A DNA stretch of 64,000 bases from Motiliproteus sp041586615. Lineage in GTDB: Bacteria > Pseudomonadota > Gammaproteobacteria > Pseudomonadales > Balneatricaceae. The notes under the pieces were generated by a model. It ran no database searches. It saw only the letters and a list, made by a program, of their open reading frames with translations, and was not told the DNA's origin. The DNA is taken from NCBI GenBank assembly GCA_041586615.1, contig JBFGZS010000006.1, positions 26,600 to 90,599 on the forward strand, given 5' to 3'. A program made the position numbers and the translations under genes. Positions 62,871 to 64,000 of the stretch are shown piece by piece (the first letter of the stretch is position 1; each line of letters starts with the position of its first letter).

Positions 62871-62908
62871 GCAAGGTACCCGGCGGTTCGATCCGCCGGG
62901 CGCCTTGC
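62871..62908. terminator. strong bidirectional stem-loop between convergent tor genes
   Basis: Outer stem GCAAGG/CCTTGC and inner stem CCCGGCGG/CCGCCGGG with a 6-base loop, 17 bases after the molybdoenzyme stop and facing the torD end. The T-run is absent. The rest of 62854-63024 shows no gene. Confidence 0.6.
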
Positions 62909-63024
62909 GGTCAGATGTCAACCGGCAACAGTCAGGCCAACCAGAATACCCTCTTCTCTATACAACCTCCCCTTCAACCACACGTCGTTAGCCTTTGGCG
63001 TGAAGCGGTCTGATATCTCCTCTT

Positions 63025-63717
63025 CTAAGATACGCGAGGGGCCTGCGTCGTAGCGTCCAGCTGCGCGGCCAGATACGCGCGCTCCGCCTTAAGGAAATCG
63101 CACAAAAACTCGGCAACAGCGGGATAGAAGCCGCTAGCCGTTATGCGCTCGCAGCGTTGCTTAAATTCTGGCACCCAGCTCAGCAAGCGCTCTTCGATAA
63201 AGGCCTGCTGCTCTCGGTACAACGCCGTTCGTTCCGAATCGGTCTTGGCTGCTATCAGGCGTAGCGCCTGATTACCCAGGTAGTCGAGCATGATGGCCAG
63301 GTGGTCCGCGGGTTCCTTGAACTGCTCGGTGACCGCCAGCCCCTGGGATGTGAGCAGCGCCAGCATCTCATCATGCGGTTTCTGAAACAGCAGCCCGTCG
63401 GCTGACAAGTAGACCGAGGCATAGGGAAGCGCCGAGGTGCGGTTATCGCCGAGGAAGGCCTGGGCGAAATCGGCCGCCAGCTCTAGTCGCGGTTGTTCCA
63501 TTAACTTCAGCGCCACCAGCGCGTGTTTTAACCGAACCAGGGATGCCGGTTCCTCGGTTCCCGGTAACGCTGCGGATAACCCGTCGATAAAAGCCAGCCC
63601 TGGCTCACCGAAATACGCGTTGAGCGAATCCGCCTCGAGCTCTTTGGCAAACACCGTAGAGAGCCACCAATAGATGCTGGCGCGCGCTTCGGCATCTTCT
63701 GTATCTGTCTGCATCAT
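63025..63717 (-). CDS. torD: TorD-family molecular chaperone
   Basis: 230-residue all-helical cytosolic chaperone: ARASIYWWLSTVFAKELEAD, ADFAQAFLGDNRTSALPYAS, the EPADHLAIMLDYLGNQALRL motif characteristic of the TorD/DmsD family, and WVPEFKQRCERITASGFYPA. It binds the Tat leader of TorA and aids molybdenum cofactor insertion. It follows torA (63785) and could also serve the convergent fused enzyme. The start is either of two adjacent ATG codons (63717 or 63714). Confidence 0.93.
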   Translation of the reverse strand: MMQTDTEDAEARASIYWWLSTVFAKELEADSLNAYFGEPGLAFIDGLSAALPGTEEPASLVRLKHALVALKLMEQPRLELAADFAQAFLGDNRTSALPYASVYLSADGLLFQKPHDEMLALLTSQGLAVTEQFKEPADHLAIMLDYLGNQALRLIAAKTDSERTALYREQQAFIEERLLSWVPEFKQRCERITASGFYPAVAEFLCDFLKAERAYLAAQLDATTQAPRVS

Positions 63718-63747
63718 CGGCTATTTTCTCAGCTGTTGCGGAGACCA

Positions 63748-63783
63748 GGGGTTCAGGGATTCTGCACTGAATCTCTGAACCCC
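63748..63783 (-). terminator. stem-loop between torA and torD
   Basis: About 15-bp stem with arms GGGGTTCAGGGATTC and GAATCTCTGAACCCC, containing one wobble pair, and a 6-base loop, in the gap between the torA stop and torD start. There is no clear T-run; it may reduce torD expression or protect torA mRNA rather than stop transcription. Confidence 0.5.
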
Positions 63784-63784
63784 A

Positions 63785-64000
63785 CTATGCCATCTCTTTC
63801 GGGCCACCGAAGGCGGTCACGGCGGGGGCCTTACCGACAAACTTTTCGATCTCCACCAAACAGGTATTGGCGCTGACGGCCTGCGCCAGCTGGGAGGTCC
63901 CGATATCCTGCGTCAGGGTATTGGGATCGCCGTAGGTATCCAATGCCCCGATCGTCTCGTCCACGGGGCCGTACCAGGCCCCTTCCTGGATGCGGATCAC
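63785..64000 (-). CDS. torA: TMAO reductase TorA, C-terminal end (continues beyond the window)
   Basis: The visible 71 residues match the TorA C-terminus almost motif for motif: IRIQEGAWYGPVDE, TYGDPNTLTQDIGTSQLAQA and SANTCLVEIEKFVGKAPAVT, ending in a stop at 63785. It is a genuine torA without a cytochrome domain, unlike the fused enzyme at 60196, and is followed by torD. The gene is cut by the window edge; torC may lie outside. Confidence 0.88.
   Translation of the reverse strand: MIRIQEGAWYGPVDETIGALDTYGDPNTLTQDIGTSQLAQAVSANTCLVEIEKFVGKAPAVTAFGGPKEMA

Overview
The window looks like a chromosomal segment of a marine, respiratory gammaproteobacterium, most like the Oceanospirillales. The evidence is the proton-pumping transhydrogenase, a Vibrio-type TonB2 energiser, trimethylamine-N-oxide (TMAO) respiration, glutathione-dependent formaldehyde oxidation and dicarboxylate beta-oxidation. 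This placement is inferred from gene content; no rRNA marker is present. I see no CRISPR array, tRNA, rRNA or intact insertion sequence, but several decayed mobile elements and gene fragments.

Layout. (1) 1-6950: an aminomethyltransferase remnant joined to a divergent folD, then pntAB, a small secreted OB-fold protein, and a YfcC-type transporter that lost its N-terminus where it meets an IS1595-family transposase remnant. (2) 6953-22750: an iron/siderophore island. It holds DUF3450-exbB1-exbB2-exbD-tonB-TPR, a siderophore ABC transporter with a hydrolase, a GntR/FCD regulator and two TonB-dependent receptors. The palindrome ATTGGCGCCAAT occurs next to the ABC/gntR divergent promoter and before each receptor, so it is the likely GntR operator; Fur-like boxes accompany it. 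(3) 22980-30000: an ISNCY-type transposase remnant, gshA with a His/Asn/Ser-rich minisatellite insert, then fghA-adhC (formaldehyde to formate), a formate/nitrite channel and an iron alcohol dehydrogenase, with a divergent LysR gene.

(4) 30400-57060: a large acyl-CoA catabolic block. It has a DcaP-like porin, ETF-ubiquinone oxidoreductase, etfAB, a paired acyl-CoA dehydrogenase like PimC/PimD, enoyl-CoA hydratase/isomerase, a nitronate monooxygenase-like flavoprotein, a FadB-like fusion, a thiolase, acyl-CoA synthetase, an unrecognised permease, two thioesterases, a TRAP transporter, a family III CoA-transferase and an IclR regulator. Six palindromes of the form TTYCGC-N3-GCRRAA lie before six transcription units of this block, which suggests one regulon. 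A glutaryl-CoA dehydrogenase fragment fits a pathway for medium-chain dicarboxylates such as pimelate or adipate (inference).

(5) 57260-64000: ptsP, then a tor locus with a decayed torR start, tor-box-like direct repeats, a TMAO-reductase-type molybdoenzyme fused to a C-terminal cytochrome c domain, and on the other strand torD and the 3' end of a second torA.

The most unusual structure is a dispersed intergenic repeat (about 150 bp, six copies, here called R1-R6). It is built of consecutive hairpins, at least two of which show compensatory base changes between copies. Three copies lie exactly at the broken ends of genes or fragments (torR, glutaryl-CoA dehydrogenase, a small ORF after echA), and one separates dctP from dctQM.
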